Counted from the first letter of the stretch, positions 1 through 9,186 are shown. The stretch is DNA of 64,000 bases from Halogeometricum sp. S3BR5-2 (GCF_031624635.1 NZ_JAMQOQ010000001.1:496001-560000), one strand, 5' to 3'. Made by a program: numbers and translations. The notes: generated by a model from the letters alone, not told the origin.

Positions 1-88
1 GTCGGGTGCGTCGTCGACCATGTCATACCGGAGGCGCCCGACGACGATGAACGTCGCGCGCGGGCCGAACCGACGGTCCGACGCGACG

Positions 89-598
89 TTACGCGTCCGC
101 CTCGTCCCCACCCTCGGGTCCGGCGCCGAACCGGTCCGTCTCGGTGCCGCAGGCCGCACAGGAGAGCACGTACACCGGCCGGCCGTCCGACTCGACAGAC
201 TCGTACGTCCGGTCGGTCACCGCGCCGCAGGCGGGACACTCCTCCTCGATGACCGCGCCGTCGCCGTCCTTCGGCGCCCCGACGGCGACGACCTCTGCAA
301 CCTCCTCGCCGTCGTTGCGCGCGCGGTTCTTTTCGCCGGGTTCGACGAAGATGGCGTCGCCCGCCGCCGCGCGGACCGGCCCGTCCTCGGTGTCGACGAC
401 TATCTCGCCGGAGACGACGTAGAACAGTTCCTCGTGCTCGGGGTGGGAGTGGTAGCCCCACGGCACCCGCTCGCCGGGCCGCACCTCGTAGACGTTGAAC
501 CCGAACGCCGACGCGCCCACCGCCTCGTCGACCTCCTTCTTGCGACTCGTCGGGTTCGGCGCGTCGGGCAGGTCCGGCGCTGAGACTCGCTTCACCAT
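89..598 (-). CDS. Cupin-domain protein with C-terminal zinc ribbon
   Basis: 169 residues. The cupin core spans residues ~35-105 and carries the metal-binding motif HSHPEHEE at 50-57. A short tail follows with two CxxC pairs (Cys121/124 and Cys147/150) typical of a zinc ribbon. Cupins of this kind bind a metal ion and a small ligand, often a sugar or carboxylate; the substrate cannot be told from sequence. The usual second cupin histidine is not obvious (FVEPGEKNR region), so catalysis is uncertain and a sensing or binding role is possible. A TTATCG element at 621-626 on the minus strand lies about 28 bases before the ATG, which fits a leaderless mRNA and supports this start. The cupin-ribbon fusion is the odd point. 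Confidence 0.85.
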   Translation of the reverse strand: MVKRVSAPDLPDAPNPTSRKKEVDEAVGASAFGFNVYEVRPGERVPWGYHSHPEHEELFYVVSGEIVVDTEDGPVRAAAGDAIFVEPGEKNRARNDGEEVAEVVAVGAPKDGDGAVIEEECPACGAVTDRTYESVESDGRPVYVLSCAACGTETDRFGAGPEGGDEADA

Positions 599-737
599 GT
601 CGTCCCTTCGGGCGGTCGGGCGATAAGTTCGGTGCCGGCGCGCCGTTCGGTGGTCGACTCGTCACCGTCCCGGGGGTTTCGTGCGCCGCAGTGACATTGG
701 AAAAGACCCATTAGGGGTGCGAACGCCTTCTCTGTCG

Positions 738-2534
738 ATGGCCCTCTCCGACGCCTTTCTCACTCCGCTCGGGTTCGCCGCCCTGTTGGCGGCGGTTCCG
801 ATACTCATCCTGTATCTCGTCCGGCCGGACCCGAGGCGCGTCCGACTGCCGACGTACCGGTTTCTCTCGGAGGACCGCCGCGACGTCACCTCCCACCCGC
901 TCTTCGAACGGCTCAAGCGCAGCACGCTGTTGCTCCTCCAACTGCTCGCCATCCTGCTGTTCGCGACGGCGCTGGCGTCGCCGTACGTCCCCGTCTCGGA
1001 GTCATCGACGGTCGAGGAGACGGTGCTCGTCGTCGACACCAGCGCCAGCATGACCGTCGAGTCGGGCGGGCAGACGCGGTTCGCCCGCGCGGTCGGTAGC
1101 GCGGACGGAGCCGTCACCGGCACCACCTCGGTCGTCCTCAGCGGGTCGGACCCGACCGTCGCCCTCCGGAGCGGCGGCCCCGACGAGGCGCGGTCGGTCC
1201 TGTCTGAACTCTCGGCCACGACGGCTCCGGGCGACCTCCGCTCGGCCGTCTCGACGGCGGCGTCCATCGCGGGCGACGGCTCCCGCATCGTCGTCGTGAG
1301 CGACTTCGCCGACGAGAGCGCGTGGGAGGACGCCGTCCGCGTCGCCCGCGCCCGCGGCCTGTCGGTCGAACTCCGGCAGTTCGCCGACGGCGGCGCGAGC
1401 AACGTCGGCATCGTCGAGCGGTCGTTCTCCGGCGACGAGGTGACGCTGTCGCTGAAGAACTACGGCGAGGAGTCGGTCACGCGGTCGGTGTCGCTCGGCG
1501 GCCGGGAGCAGTCGCTGTCGCTCGGACCGGGCGACGTGCGCACGGTGACGCTCGGGATTCCCGCCGGCGGCGGCACCGCACGGCTCTCGCCGGGCGACGA
1601 CTTCGCCGCCGACGACGCCTCCTACGTCGCCGCCCCCTCCGACGCCGTCGTCGACGTGCTCGTCCTGACGAACGACGAGAACCGCTATCTGACGACGGCG
1701 CTGTCCGTCGTCGACAGCGTCGAGGTGACGGTGAAGGAGCCGCCCACCTCGGTGACGGAGGAGTACGACGCCATCGTCTACTCGAACGTGGACGGCGGGC
1801 GACTGCTCCGGACGAACGTCGAGGAGGGACGCGAGACGCTCGAACGCGGCGGCGGCGTCGCGATACAGGCGCAGGAGCCGATGCCGGACAGTTACGGCGA
1901 CCTGCTGCTCCTCGAACCGAACGGGACGGGGACGAACCCGACGCTGCGGACGCCCGCGGAGGCGGAACTGACGCGCGACATCGAGTTCCCGCCGCCGGAG
2001 GTGTACCTGACGGGGAGCCTCCGCGAGGGACGCGCGCTGGTGTCGACGGCCGACGGGTCGCCGCTCGTCGCCACCGCCCAGCGCGGGAACGGCCGAATCC
2101 TCTACTACGGCTACATCGAGGAGGAGTCGGCGTTCAAGTACGACTATCAGTACCCCGTGTTCTGGAAGCGCGCCGTCTACGACCTCGCCGGGCGGCCGCC
2201 GCTGACCGAACTGAACGCCGAGACGGGCGGACGGCTCTCGTTCGGTAACGAGACGACCGTCGAGACGCCGTCGGGAACCGTCACCGCGGCGTCCGTCCCC
2301 CTCGACGGCGCCGGCTTCTACGAGGCGGGCGGGACCCGCTACAGCGCGTCGCTCCTGAGCGAGTCGGAGTCCTCGGTCGCCGCGACCGACCTCGACGCGG
2401 CGGGTAACGGGAGCGTGCCGGCGCGCGAGGAGGAGCGGACCGTCCCCGACCCGCTGACCGAGTGGGTCGCCCTCGCGGTCTTGGGGGGCGTCGTCCTCGA
2501 AGTCGCCTACCTGCGGCGACGGGGGGACCTCTGA
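738..2534 (+). CDS. BatA-like membrane vWA-domain protein
   Basis: 598 residues. The N-terminus has the BatA-type layout: a hydrophobic helix at ~9-28, a basic stretch, and a second helix at ~63-82. A von Willebrand A domain follows with the MIDAS motif DTSAS at 100-104. A single C-terminal membrane helix precedes a basic tail. Such proteins pair with MoxR ATPases as metal-dependent chaperone or envelope-stress modules; the target is unknown. An upstream in-frame ATG at 681 exists, but ATG 738 starts exactly at the hydrophobic region and an ATTAGG element at ~710 lies 28 bases before it, fitting a leaderless start. It opens a tightly coupled operon running to 8372; its TGA overlaps the next ATG (TGATG). 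Confidence 0.85.
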   Translation: MALSDAFLTPLGFAALLAAVPILILYLVRPDPRRVRLPTYRFLSEDRRDVTSHPLFERLKRSTLLLLQLLAILLFATALASPYVPVSESSTVEETVLVVDTSASMTVESGGQTRFARAVGSADGAVTGTTSVVLSGSDPTVALRSGGPDEARSVLSELSATTAPGDLRSAVSTAASIAGDGSRIVVVSDFADESAWEDAVRVARARGLSVELRQFADGGASNVGIVERSFSGDEVTLSLKNYGEESVTRSVSLGGREQSLSLGPGDVRTVTLGIPAGGGTARLSPGDDFAADDASYVAAPSDAVVDVLVLTNDENRYLTTALSVVDSVEVTVKEPPTSVTEEYDAIVYSNVDGGRLLRTNVEEGRETLERGGGVAIQAQEPMPDSYGDLLLLEPNGTGTNPTLRTPAEAELTRDIEFPPPEVYLTGSLREGRALVSTADGSPLVATAQRGNGRILYYGYIEEESAFKYDYQYPVFWKRAVYDLAGRPPLTELNAETGGRLSFGNETTVETPSGTVTAASVPLDGAGFYEAGGTRYSASLLSESESSVAATDLDAAGNGSVPAREEERTVPDPLTEWVALAVLGGVVLEVAYLRRRGDL

Positions 2535-4888
2535 TGGTCGGCGTCGAACTCGGGGGACTGACACTCGGACTCGAACGACCGCGGTTCCTCCTCGCGGGCG
2601 TCGGCGCCGTCGCCGTCCTCTGGGCGCTCATCTGGTACAACGCCCGCGGCACCGCCTCCGGGCGGAGCAGACGGCTGTTCTTCGCCGCCCGCGTCCTCAC
2701 CGTCGCCCTCGTCGTCTTCGGCGCGGCGGGACCCTACACCGTCCAGTCGACGGAGACGCTCGGCGACCCGCGCGTGAACCTCCTCGTGGACCGCTCGGAC
2801 AGCACGAACGTCTCGCCCCAACGGGCCGACCAGTTGGCGACGGCCATCGAAGACACCGGCCTACCGGTGACGACGACGACTATCGCCAACGACGATTCCT
2901 CGCCCATCGGGGAGGGCATCGCGGCGAACCTCGAAGAGAACGGGAGCCTCGTCGTCGTCTCCGACGGGCGGGTGACGGAGGGGCGGTCGCTGCAGGAGAC
3001 GAGCGAACTCGCCCGCTCGCTGAACGCCAGCGTCTCCGTCGTCTCCCCGGAACCGGCCGAGACGGAGCGGTACGTCACGCTCAACGGCCCCTCGAAGACG
3101 AGCGTCGGCGTCGAGAGCGCCTTCCTCGTCAGCGTCGGCGGCGTCGAGGTGGACTCGCCGGCGACGGTGACCGTCGAAGTCGACGGCGAGCAGGTGTTAG
3201 AGGAGACGGTGGCGAACGCCTCCGACGCCCGCGAGTTCTCCTACACGTTCGAGGAGACGGGCACCCACCGCGTCACCGCGCGCGTCGAGAGCGACGACGA
3301 GTTCGAGCAGAACGACGTGTTCTACAAGACGGTCCGCGCCGTCGAGCGACCGCAGATACTGTACGTCTCGCAGCGCTCGTACCCGTTCGAGGACTACCTC
3401 GAACAGGTGTACGACGTGGAGACGGCCTCGGAGGTGCCCTCGGACCTCTCGCCGTATTACGCCGTCGTGATGCAGGACATGCCGGCCTCGCAGGCGGGCG
3501 ACGTCGACGCCCTGCAGGAGTTCGTCATCGACGGCAACGGACTGCTCACCGTCGGCGGGCCGAACTCCTTCGAGAACGGCGGGTACGAGGGCTCGTCGCT
3601 GGCGTCGATGCTGCCGGTCACCACCGGCGAGGGGGCGGGCCAGTCGACGAACATCGTCCTCGCCGTCGACGTCTCCGGGAGCGCCGACAGCGGCATGCGC
3701 GTGCAGAAGGCCGTGGCGCTCTCGGCGCTCGAACAGCTCGGCGACCAGAACGACGTCGGCATCGTCGGCTTCAACTACCGCGCCTACAGCGTCGCCGACC
3801 TGCAACCGCTCGGGCCGAACCGCGAGGAACTCTCCGACAGGGTCCGCCGCCTGCAGGCCGGCGGGGCGACGGACATCGCGGTCGGACTGCGCGGCGCGGG
3901 CGAGATGCTCGGCGACGACCCCGGAACGATAATCCTCATCAGCGACGGGCAGGACAGGCCCGACGCGGCCGTCAGCTACGCGAGTCAGCTCCGAGCGGAG
4001 GGCCAGCGCGTCATCACCATCGGCGCCGGCCAGCGGGTCAACGAGAACACCCTCCGCTCCATCGCGCAGGCCTCCGGCGGGAGCTACTTCCGCGCGACGC
4101 AGACGAACCGGCTCAACATCCTGTTCGGCGGCGCGCAGTCCTACGAGGGCGAGGGGCTGGTCATCGTCGACCCGAACAACTTCGTCACCTCGGGCGTCGA
4201 ACTGACCGCGAATCCCGGGTCGACGAACGACGTCTCCATCCGGCGCGGCGCGAACTTCCTCGTCGCCAGCGACGACGGGACGCCCGCCGTCGCCACGTGG
4301 CGCTACGGGCTGGGCCGCGTCGGCACCATCACGACGTACGCCGCCGACGGCAGCCTCGGCGGCCTGCTCTCCCGGCCCGACTCGCTGCTGTTGACGAAGT
4401 CGACGAACTACGTCATCGGCGACCCCGAGCGGAAGGCGACGGGCATCGTCGGCATCGCGGACACGCGCGTCGGGTCGCCGACGACGGTGACCTACCGCGG
4501 GGGCGAGCGGCCGGCCGCCGCGGACGTCTCGTTCCGGCAGGTGGGCGAGGAGACGTACCGCGCGACGGCGACGCCCGACGAGGCGGGTTACCACGAGGTG
4601 CTGGACGCCGCCTACGCGGCGAACTATCAGGAGGAGTACGCCGCCTTCGGTCCCGACCCGGCGCTGGAGACGCTGGCGGAGGCGACCGGCGGCCGGGAGT
4701 TCTCCGCGACGCAGGCCGCCGAAATAGCCGAGTTCACGCGCGAGGAGTCCCGCCGGGTGCGCTCGGTCCGCACCGACTGGACGTGGCTGGCGATGGCGCT
4801 CGCCTTGGCGCTGTTCACCCTCGACGTCGTCTATCGGCGGGTTCAAGTCCGTCGGAGCAGTAGCGCGGGTGAAGGAGGCCTGACATGA
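2534..4888 (+). CDS. Membrane vWA / glutamine-amidotransferase-fold protein
   Basis: 784 residues. Two N-terminal membrane helices (~17-38 and ~52-72) are followed by a first vWA-like segment with DRSDS near residue 92. Next come an Ig-like beta region, a class-I amidotransferase-like fold (ILYVSQRSYPF to LTVGGPNSFENGG), a second vWA domain with MIDAS DVSGS near residue 379, and a C-terminal helix near 755-775. This architecture is known in archaeal and bacterial MoxR-linked operons, probably for extracellular protein-protein or matrix contacts. The start is set by the TGATG overlap with the upstream gene. The stop overlaps the next start (ATGA), so translation is coupled. The catalytic Cys of amidotransferases is not apparent, so that domain is probably structural. 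Confidence 0.85.
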   Translation: MVGVELGGLTLGLERPRFLLAGVGAVAVLWALIWYNARGTASGRSRRLFFAARVLTVALVVFGAAGPYTVQSTETLGDPRVNLLVDRSDSTNVSPQRADQLATAIEDTGLPVTTTTIANDDSSPIGEGIAANLEENGSLVVVSDGRVTEGRSLQETSELARSLNASVSVVSPEPAETERYVTLNGPSKTSVGVESAFLVSVGGVEVDSPATVTVEVDGEQVLEETVANASDAREFSYTFEETGTHRVTARVESDDEFEQNDVFYKTVRAVERPQILYVSQRSYPFEDYLEQVYDVETASEVPSDLSPYYAVVMQDMPASQAGDVDALQEFVIDGNGLLTVGGPNSFENGGYEGSSLASMLPVTTGEGAGQSTNIVLAVDVSGSADSGMRVQKAVALSALEQLGDQNDVGIVGFNYRAYSVADLQPLGPNREELSDRVRRLQAGGATDIAVGLRGAGEMLGDDPGTIILISDGQDRPDAAVSYASQLRAEGQRVITIGAGQRVNENTLRSIAQASGGSYFRATQTNRLNILFGGAQSYEGEGLVIVDPNNFVTSGVELTANPGSTNDVSIRRGANFLVASDDGTPAVATWRYGLGRVGTITTYAADGSLGGLLSRPDSLLLTKSTNYVIGDPERKATGIVGIADTRVGSPTTVTYRGGERPAAADVSFRQVGEETYRATATPDEAGYHEVLDAAYAANYQEEYAAFGPDPALETLAEATGGREFSATQAAEIAEFTREESRRVRSVRTDWTWLAMALALALFTLDVVYRRVQVRRSSSAGEGGLT

Positions 4889-5487
4889 GCTTCATCGGCC
4901 GCCCCATCAACCTCGCCCTCGTCGCCGTCGTCGCCCTCCTCCTCACCGGAACGGTGGGCGCGACGGTCGTCTATCAGTCGTCGGCGGGCGACCTGGAGGC
5001 GCAGAACGAACAGCTGAGAGCGCAGAACGAGGAGCTTCAAGCAGAGCTGACCGAGACCCGAACGGAGCTCCGGTCGCTGCGGGAGCGTCTCGACGACCTG
5101 AACCAGAGCGTCGAGCGCTCGGAGGGCGACGTGGGACAGGTCTCCACCGAACTTCAGCGGACCGAGCAACTGCTCAATCAGACCCAAGAGGAGTTAGCGG
5201 ACACGGAGTCCTCGCTCGAAGAGCGCACCGAACAGCTCGGAATCGTCCGCGACAACCTCGAAGAGGCGCAGGCGGAGATAGACGACCTCGAAGAGCAGAC
5301 GGACGCGCTCGAAGCGGAGAACCGCGAACTGACCGACGAGGTGGAGGACCTCGAAAACCAGAACGAGCAGTTACAGGAGGAGGCCGACGACCTGCGGGCC
5401 GAGCGCAACGAGTTCGAGGACGACCTCGAAGCCGTCTGCAACCAGTGGAACACGAGCGCGGACGACAGACCGCCGGAGTGTTCCTGA
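4885..5487 (+). CDS. Membrane-anchored coiled-coil protein
   Basis: 200 residues. One N-terminal membrane helix (~8-32) is followed by a long, nearly uninterrupted heptad-rich coiled coil (~35-185) made of Glu, Gln, Leu, Arg and Asn, ending with two cysteines (VCNQW and the last-but-one residue). No catalytic motif is seen. It is locked in the operon by ATGA overlap upstream and TGATG overlap downstream, so it is probably a structural spacer or oligomerisation subunit of the vWA/MoxR membrane complex (inference from context). Coiled-coil similarity to SMC or tropomyosin-like proteins would be compositional only. Confidence 0.75.
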   Translation: MSFIGRPINLALVAVVALLLTGTVGATVVYQSSAGDLEAQNEQLRAQNEELQAELTETRTELRSLRERLDDLNQSVERSEGDVGQVSTELQRTEQLLNQTQEELADTESSLEERTEQLGIVRDNLEEAQAEIDDLEEQTDALEAENRELTDEVEDLENQNEQLQEEADDLRAERNEFEDDLEAVCNQWNTSADDRPPECS

Positions 5488-6518
5488 TGAGCGGCGACGA
5501 CAACCGCGACCGAACTGACGGCGACGACGGCCGCGAGTTCGACGCCGACTCCGGGTTCGGCCCGGGTCTCGACGCGACCGGGTCGGGCGACGGCGACAGC
5601 GCCGATGGGAGAGCCGACGCCGACGAACCGACCGCCGGGGACGACACCTCCTCGCGGATGCGCGCGGCGCTCTCGGAGGTCCGCGAGGAGGCGCGGAAGG
5701 TCGCGTTCCTCCACGCCGCCCTCGACGCCGGCCTCGTCGCCCTCGTCGTGAACGTGCTCCTCCGACTGTTCCGCCCGGCCGCCCTCGGCGACGCCGTCGG
5801 CCTCCCCGGGTTCCTCGCGGGCGTGGGCGGCGTCGTCCCGACCACGATTCACACCGCCTCGGTCGTCGGCCTCCTCCTCGGTGCCGTCGCGTTCGTCGCC
5901 GAGTACCTCCTCCGGACGCGGCGCCCGCTTGTCGAACAGTTCGAGGCGGGCAACCCGAGCGTCGCCGAGGCGCTCCGGACCGCCCGCGACAGCGTCGAGG
6001 ACGGCGCGAACACCGAGATGGCGCGACGGCTCTACGAGCGCGTCCTCCTCGACCTGCGCGGGACGTCCAGCTTCGAACTCGTCGGGACGCGCCGGGTCGT
6101 CGTGACGACGCTCCTCATCGTGCTCGTCAGCCTCGCGAGTATCCAGGTCGCCGTGGTCGACCTCGACCTGAGCGACTTGGGCGACGACGAGGACGAGGAG
6201 ATGCCCGGCGAGCAGCCACAGCGGACCGAGGCCGAGGACGAACTGCAGGACGGCGACGAGATACTCGGCGACGCCGAGAACGTCTCGGCGGGCGACGAGA
6301 GCATCAACGCCTCCGTGCAGGGCTCCGACGAGGGGGAGGGCGAGGGCGGGTCCGTCTCGCCGCCCTCCTCGTACGACGACGGCGGGTTCGCCGACGCCGC
6401 CGTCGAGGGGCAGGACGCGGGCTACGCCCCCTCGGAGAACATCGAGGACGCGGAACTCATCCGGGAGTACAACCTGCGGATACGCGACAGCGACGAGGCG
6501 GACGAGGACGACAGCTGA
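5487..6518 (+). CDS. Haloarchaeal multi-span membrane protein of the MoxR operon
   Basis: 343 residues. A disordered acidic N-terminus (~1-55) precedes three hydrophobic helices (~78-98, ~115-140 and ~200-222) and a strongly acidic, Gly/Ser-rich tail. No enzyme motif is visible. The start ATG overlaps the previous TGA. The gene sits immediately before moxR, a position in which haloarchaeal genomes keep a protein of this type, so it is most likely a membrane partner of the vWA proteins. The exact function is unknown. Confidence 0.75.
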   Translation: MSGDDNRDRTDGDDGREFDADSGFGPGLDATGSGDGDSADGRADADEPTAGDDTSSRMRAALSEVREEARKVAFLHAALDAGLVALVVNVLLRLFRPAALGDAVGLPGFLAGVGGVVPTTIHTASVVGLLLGAVAFVAEYLLRTRRPLVEQFEAGNPSVAEALRTARDSVEDGANTEMARRLYERVLLDLRGTSSFELVGTRRVVVTTLLIVLVSLASIQVAVVDLDLSDLGDDEDEEMPGEQPQRTEAEDELQDGDEILGDAENVSAGDESINASVQGSDEGEGEGGSVSPPSSYDDGGFADAAVEGQDAGYAPSENIEDAELIREYNLRIRDSDEADEDDS

Positions 6519-6545
6519 TTCGAAGACACCCATGCCAGCACGACA

Positions 6546-7496
6546 ATGCCAGTAGACGACATCGACCGAGTACAGGAGCGACTGACCCGCGTCCGCGGCG
6601 AGATAGGCAAGCGAATCGTCGGCCAGTCCGAGGTGGTCGAGCGACTGCTCGTCTGCATCCTCTGCGACGGCAACGCCCTCCTCGAATCCAATCCCGGTCT
6701 CGGGAAGACGACCCTCGTCCGCACCGTCGCCGAGGTGACGGACCTCTCCTTCTCGCGCATCCAGAACACGCCGGACCTGATGCCCTCGGACATCACGGGC
6801 ACCGAAATCATCCGCGAGTCCGCGCAGGGGCGGGAGTTCGTCTTCGAGAAGGGGCCGGTGTTCGCCAACCTCGTCCTCGCCGACGAGATAAACCGGGCGA
6901 CGCCGAAGACGCAGGCGGCCCTCCTCGAAGCGATGCAGGAGCGACAGGTGACGGCGGCGGGCGACACCTACGAACTCCCCCGGCCGTTCTTCATCCTCGC
7001 CACGCAGAATCCCATCGACCAGGGGGGCACCTACCCGCTGCCGGAGGCGCAGACCGACCGCTTCCTGATGAAGATACTCGTCGACTACCCCTCCGAGACC
7101 GAGGAGAACGACATCGTCACCCGCTACACGGGCGGCGCGCCGGACCCGACGGTCGAACGCGTCCTCTCGCGCGAGCAGTTGCAGGCGGCGCAGCGCTTCG
7201 TCCGCGAGATGCCCATCGCCGACGACATCCGAAAGCGCACGGTCAGACTCGTCCGCTCGACGCGCGAGGAGGAGATGATAGAGTACGGCGCGAGTCCCCG
7301 CGCGAGCATGGGTCTCGTCCTCGCGGCGAAGGCGCGCGCGTTCCTCGCCGGCCGGTCGCACGTGAGCTGGGAGGACGTCGCGGACATGGCCCCGCCCATC
7401 CTCCGACACCGCGTGCTGCTCGACTTCCGCGCCGAACGCGAGGGGACGACGCCGGACGACGTGGTGAAACGACTCGTCTCGGAGACGCGGCAGTAA
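6546..7496 (+). CDS. MoxR-family AAA+ ATPase
   Basis: 316 residues, the normal size for MoxR. The Walker A motif NPGLGKT is at ~49-55 and Walker B LVLADEINRA at ~109-118. The sensor-1 region ATQNPIDQGGTYPLPEAQ follows, then the AAA_lid_2 C-terminal helical domain. MoxR ATPases remodel or metallate vWA-domain partners. Here it is flanked by two membrane vWA proteins upstream and a DUF58 vWA protein 16 bases downstream, the classic MoxR-BatA-DUF58 module. The protein is cytoplasmic and acts at the membrane. Confidence 0.95.
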   Translation: MPVDDIDRVQERLTRVRGEIGKRIVGQSEVVERLLVCILCDGNALLESNPGLGKTTLVRTVAEVTDLSFSRIQNTPDLMPSDITGTEIIRESAQGREFVFEKGPVFANLVLADEINRATPKTQAALLEAMQERQVTAAGDTYELPRPFFILATQNPIDQGGTYPLPEAQTDRFLMKILVDYPSETEENDIVTRYTGGAPDPTVERVLSREQLQAAQRFVREMPIADDIRKRTVRLVRSTREEEMIEYGASPRASMGLVLAAKARAFLAGRSHVSWEDVADMAPPILRHRVLLDFRAEREGTTPDDVVKRLVSETRQ

Positions 7497-7511
7497 CCGC
7501 ACCCGCATGAC

Positions 7512-8372
7512 ATGACTATCGACCCGGGCTTCTTCGCCGAACTCGCGCGGTTCGACGCCTCGCTGAAGCGGGTCTCCGAGGACCTCCAACAGGGCGAACA
7601 GGAGTCCCCGAGCGTCGGCGAGGGGTTGACGTTCAGCGACTACCGGCGGTACGCCCCCGGCGACGACACCCGACTCATCGACTGGCGGGTGTACGCCCGC
7701 ACCGAGGAGTACTACGTCAAGCAGTTCGAGGAGGAGCGAAACCTCACCGTCCACGTCCTCGTCGACACCTCGGCGTCGATGGACTACGGCGAGGGCGACG
7801 CCCACAAGTTCGAGTTCGGAGCGAAACTCGGCCTCGGGTTCGCCTACCTCACCGTCGAGGAGAACAACGACTTCCAGTTCTCGACGTTCCGCGACCGACC
7901 GCTCCGCCTCGACACCGGGCGGTCGAGTCGCGGCGACCTGCTCCGCGTCGTCGACCTGTTGAACGAGACGGACCTCAGCGGCGAGGCCGACCTCGTCTCG
8001 TCGCTGGAGGAGTACGAGAGTCAAATCCGCTCGCGGTCGCTCGTCGTCGTCGTCAGCGACTTCCTCGTCGACCCCGAGGAGGTGGAGGCCGCCGTGGCCG
8101 CACTCGGCGACAACGACGTGCTGTTGCTCCAGACGCTCGCGCCCGACGAACTCGACCCGAGCGTCTCGGGCGACACCATCTTCGAGGACCCCGAGTCCGA
8201 GGAGTCCCGCCGGTCGTACTTCGGCGGGTCGCTCGCCGAGCAGTACCGCCGCCGCCTGGAGGCGCACGTCGACACCGTCGCAGACCGGGCCGAGACGCTC
8301 CGCGCGGACCACGTCCTCGTGAACACCGACGACGACTTCTTCGACGCCTTCGCCGACGTCTGGGTCGGCTGA
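7512..8372 (+). CDS. DUF58 / vWA-domain protein
   Basis: 286 residues. The N-terminal DUF58 signature runs from SVGEGLTFSDYRRYAPGDD to IDWRVYART at residues ~34-64. It is followed by a vWA fold whose MIDAS motif DTSAS is at ~85-89. DUF58 proteins are regular partners of MoxR ATPases. It is the last gene of the operon that begins at 738. No membrane helix is visible, so it is probably cytosolic and peripheral. It lacks the N-terminal membrane segment many DUF58 proteins carry, but the membrane role may be filled by the upstream operon members. Confidence 0.93.
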   Translation: MTIDPGFFAELARFDASLKRVSEDLQQGEQESPSVGEGLTFSDYRRYAPGDDTRLIDWRVYARTEEYYVKQFEEERNLTVHVLVDTSASMDYGEGDAHKFEFGAKLGLGFAYLTVEENNDFQFSTFRDRPLRLDTGRSSRGDLLRVVDLLNETDLSGEADLVSSLEEYESQIRSRSLVVVVSDFLVDPEEVEAAVAALGDNDVLLLQTLAPDELDPSVSGDTIFEDPESEESRRSYFGGSLAEQYRRRLEAHVDTVADRAETLRADHVLVNTDDDFFDAFADVWVG

Positions 8373-8405
8373 ACGGCTCTTCCGCTCGCTCTCCGCCTTC
8401 TTCCC

Positions 8406-8603
8406 CTACCCGGACCACTCGCCGCGCATGTCGTCGGCGACGCTGCTCCGCCACGCCTCGAACCCGCGTTCGCAGACCGGACTCTCCTTCAGGTGGGCGA
8501 GAAAGCCGGCGCCGGGGTCTTCGAGTTCGGTCCGACAGAACGGACAGCGGTTCGGGTCCTCCCACGTGTACGCTATCTCGGACGGTGACTGCGATTGCGA
8601 CAT
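8406..8603 (-). CDS. Small zinc-finger protein (haloarchaeal)
   Basis: 65 residues. CPFC near residue 20 with HLKESPVCERGF around residues 37-48 gives a CxxC-HxxxxxxC metal-binding pattern like a C2HC finger. Related short haloarchaeal proteins have no known role; RNA, DNA or protein binding are all possible. A TATAAAA element at 8628-8634 is placed for a leaderless transcript. The gene is divergent from the transporter-like gene at 8761, sharing an A+T-rich region that contains an inverted repeat. Confidence 0.75.
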   Translation of the reverse strand: MSQSQSPSEIAYTWEDPNRCPFCRTELEDPGAGFLAHLKESPVCERGFEAWRSSVADDMRGEWSG

Positions 8604-8627
8604 GCATACATATATTCGACTAGAGAG

Positions 8628-8634
8628 TATAAAA
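8628..8634 (-). promoter_or_regulatory. TATA box of the zinc-finger gene
   Basis: The minus strand reads TTTTATA about 25-31 bases before the ATG at 8603, the position expected for a leaderless haloarchaeal transcript. It lies in an island of low G+C (8601-8700) that stands out from the surrounding sequence. Confidence 0.6.
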
Positions 8635-8652
8635 TCACTAGCTTCATCTGGT

Positions 8653-8697
8653 ATTTAGTGAACTATACTCCGACTTGTTGCTCACAAAACACTAAAT
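8653..8697. promoter_or_regulatory. Inverted repeat ATTTAGTG / CACTAAAT in a divergent promoter
   Basis: ATTTAGTG at 8653-8660 and CACTAAAT at 8690-8697 are perfect 8-bp reverse complements separated by 29 bases. They sit in the A+T-rich gap between the divergent genes starting at 8603 and 8761. The right arm overlaps the best TATA candidate for the plus-strand gene (ACTAAA at 8691). It could be an operator; no bound regulator is suggested by the neighbours. Confidence 0.4.
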
Positions 8698-8760
8698 TTT
8701 CAGGAAAGAGCGCGTTCGTAGGTCGAAACCGTCAACCCCGCCCCGTCGAAACCGCACGAC

Positions 8761-9186
8761 ATGAACTACCTCCCGTGGGCCCTCCTCGCGTTGGGCGCGT
8801 ACGCGTTCGTCGCGCCCTTGATGAGCGTCGCGACGACCGGGACGCCGAAGATTCCGAGCAACGTCGCCGCCCTGATAGCCAACACCGTGCTCGTCGTCGT
8901 GACGGCGGGCGTCGTCGTCTACACCGACGCGGACGCCCTCTCCTACGTGACGCACCCGAAGACGAAGTTCGTCCTCGCCGCCGGTCTCTGTCTCACCGTC
9001 GGCATCCTCTCGTACTACCGGGCGCTGTCGATGGGACCGGTGAGCGTCGTCGCGCCCATCTTCGGGATGTTCCTCGCGCTCAGTTCGCTCGTCGGCATCG
9101 TCTTCCTGAACGAGTCGTTCACCGCGCGGAAGGGGCTGGGCATCGCCCTGGCCGTCGTCGCCGTCTACCTCGTCAGCGTCGAGTAA
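8761..9186 (+). CDS. EamA-like small multidrug/metabolite transporter
   Basis: 141 residues with four predicted membrane helices (~4-22, ~33-55, ~70-90 and ~98-138) and the pattern SYYRALSMGPVSVVAPIF near residues 84-101 that is typical of one EamA (DMT) repeat. A standard EamA protein has two such repeats and ten helices. This half-size version would work as a dimer, like small multidrug resistance proteins. The substrate is unknown. Start chosen at the first ATG, which opens directly into helix 1. Confidence 0.8.
   Translation: MNYLPWALLALGAYAFVAPLMSVATTGTPKIPSNVAALIANTVLVVVTAGVVVYTDADALSYVTHPKTKFVLAAGLCLTVGILSYYRALSMGPVSVVAPIFGMFLALSSLVGIVFLNESFTARKGLGIALAVVAVYLVSVE

Noticed and set aside
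1-26. Possible start of a minus-strand gene leaving the window (ATG at 26 or 21)
   Set aside because: Only 7-8 codons are inside the window and there is no clear promoter or SD; not supportable.
5178-8312. Very long open frame on the minus strand (over 1000 codons)
   Set aside because: It is antisense to MoxR/DUF58 and other clear genes; in this high-G+C genome the reverse frame is open by codon bias. No domain and a low-complexity composition.
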